This document shows, piece by piece, positions 4,966 through 5,377 of a stretch of 5,377 nt of DNA. Each line of letters opens with the position of its first letter. Position 1 is the first letter of the stretch. The position numbers were made by a program, and so were the translations under genes. The notes below the pieces were generated by a model. The model was not told where the DNA came from and did no database searches. It saw only the letters and a list, made by a program, of their open reading frames with translations. The stretch comes from a candidate division TA06 bacterium (GTDB lineage Bacteria; Hydrothermota; DG-26; E44-bin18; JADFOU01): assembly GCA_022562655.1 (NCBI GenBank), contig JADFOU010000160.1, positions 1 to 5,377 on the forward strand. The letters run 5' to 3'.

Positions 4966-5377
4966 AAGTACAAAGTCAAAGAATCATGCTCTATTAATAA
5001 GAAACATTTTTACTCTTGTATTCACTGCCTCGCTAGTCATTTTTCACCTTGCCCCGCAAGCCAGTTCCGATCAACTTCTCCCCAATACGAGTTTCGAAAC
5101 CTGGAGTGAAGTCCTCGGGGTATTAATACCTGATGGTTGGTTCACTACAGCACCTCTGGATTCCTTATCGGCAACACGCTCCACCAATGCCCACAATGGC
5201 ACCTATAGCCTGAAAATGTCTCAGAGAGGGATTGTCTTTGGGTCTTTTAGCGTGGATGACCTCGTCCGAGTCGTTGGAGATAATCCTTACGATTTTAACA
5301 TCTGGACAAAAAATATTTTGAGTGTCGGTGTACTGTGGTTCATTCAATATAATGCGGATACATCCATTGCCTTTGAT
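4949..5377 (+). CDS. Partial exported protein with signal peptide, truncated by window end
   Basis: An open frame of 143 codons begins with ATG at 4949, overlaps the last 17 bases of the dehydratase gene, and reaches the right edge with no stop. The start is followed by a Lys-containing n-region (about 1-18), a hydrophobic core NIFTLVFTASLVIFHLA (19-35) and PQASS, giving a likely signal peptidase site after Ser40 (A-x-S). The mature part begins DQLLPNTSFETWSEVLG, a pattern typical of exported beta-sandwich or carbohydrate-binding-type domains. It continues with PDGW (61-64) and RSTNAHNGTYSLKMS (77-91), matching the usual 'asparagine-rich, S-x-x-L-K' second strand of such modules. A GGGGA stretch (4938-4942) six bases before the ATG could serve as ribosome site. 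Enzymatic or binding role is unknown because the rest lies outside. Overlap suggests translational coupling to the dehydratase, though the two products work in different compartments. Confidence 0.75.
   Translation, partial: MDLTDKSTKSKNHALLIRNIFTLVFTASLVIFHLAPQASSDQLLPNTSFETWSEVLGVLIPDGWFTTAPLDSLSATRSTNAHNGTYSLKMSQRGIVFGSFSVDDLVRVVGDNPYDFNIWTKNILSVGVLWFIQYNADTSIAFD

Noticed and set aside
5165..5347. Minus-strand open frame of 60 codons near the right edge
   Set aside because: The plus strand carries a better frame here with a signal peptide and a plausible exported domain; the minus frame has no motif.

Overview
This window is ordinary bacterial chromosome. The gene set is mostly housekeeping, with strong Shine-Dalgarno (SD) sites and a TTG start. 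Intergenic spacers are either AT-rich with short tandem repeats or filled with small palindromic repeats of the kind common in environmental bacterial genomes. The exodeoxyribonuclease VII pair, the form of the aspartase and the repeat style suggest an anaerobic or environmental lineage of the Desulfobacterota ('deltaproteobacterial') type or a neighbour. This is a weak inference; nothing here fixes the taxon.

Left part, minus strand (1-1657). An operon-like block reads leftwards: xseA (TTG start at 1657), then xseB, then the first 27 codons of a gene cut by the window edge that looks like a divergent-PAP2 (DUF212/YuiD-like) membrane protein. In many bacteria ispA and dxs follow xseB; here ispA is not between xseB and the PAP2-like gene.

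Divergent promoter region (1658-1797). Two back-to-back sigma70-type promoters are visible. The rightward one is near consensus (TTGACA, 17 bases, TACAAT). The two -35 boxes lie inside an 8-bp inverted repeat. The rightward promoter shows that the next gene starts at 1798 and not at the upstream in-frame ATG at 1747.

Middle part, plus strand (1798-4562). First comes a small membrane protein with an N-terminal zinc-binding SEC-C motif, one transmembrane helix and a five-cysteine C-terminal module. A thioredoxin-fold peroxiredoxin-like protein with a CNHC active site follows. After a 193-bp spacer full of repeats comes an aspartase/fumarase-family lyase, most like aspartate ammonia-lyase of the Bacillus AspB type.

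Right part (4563-5377). A spacer carries an imperfect inverted repeat, followed by a small pterin-4a-carbinolamine dehydratase. Overlapping its last 17 bases begins an open frame that runs off the right edge. It encodes a protein with a signal peptide and a beta-sandwich-like exported domain.

The genes do not form one obvious pathway. I see no phage, insertion sequence, CRISPR array, tRNA or rRNA. The items most worth a second look are the SEC-C/transmembrane/Cys-module fusion, the symmetric divergent promoter, the hairpin between the SD and the lyase start, and the truncated exported protein at the right edge.
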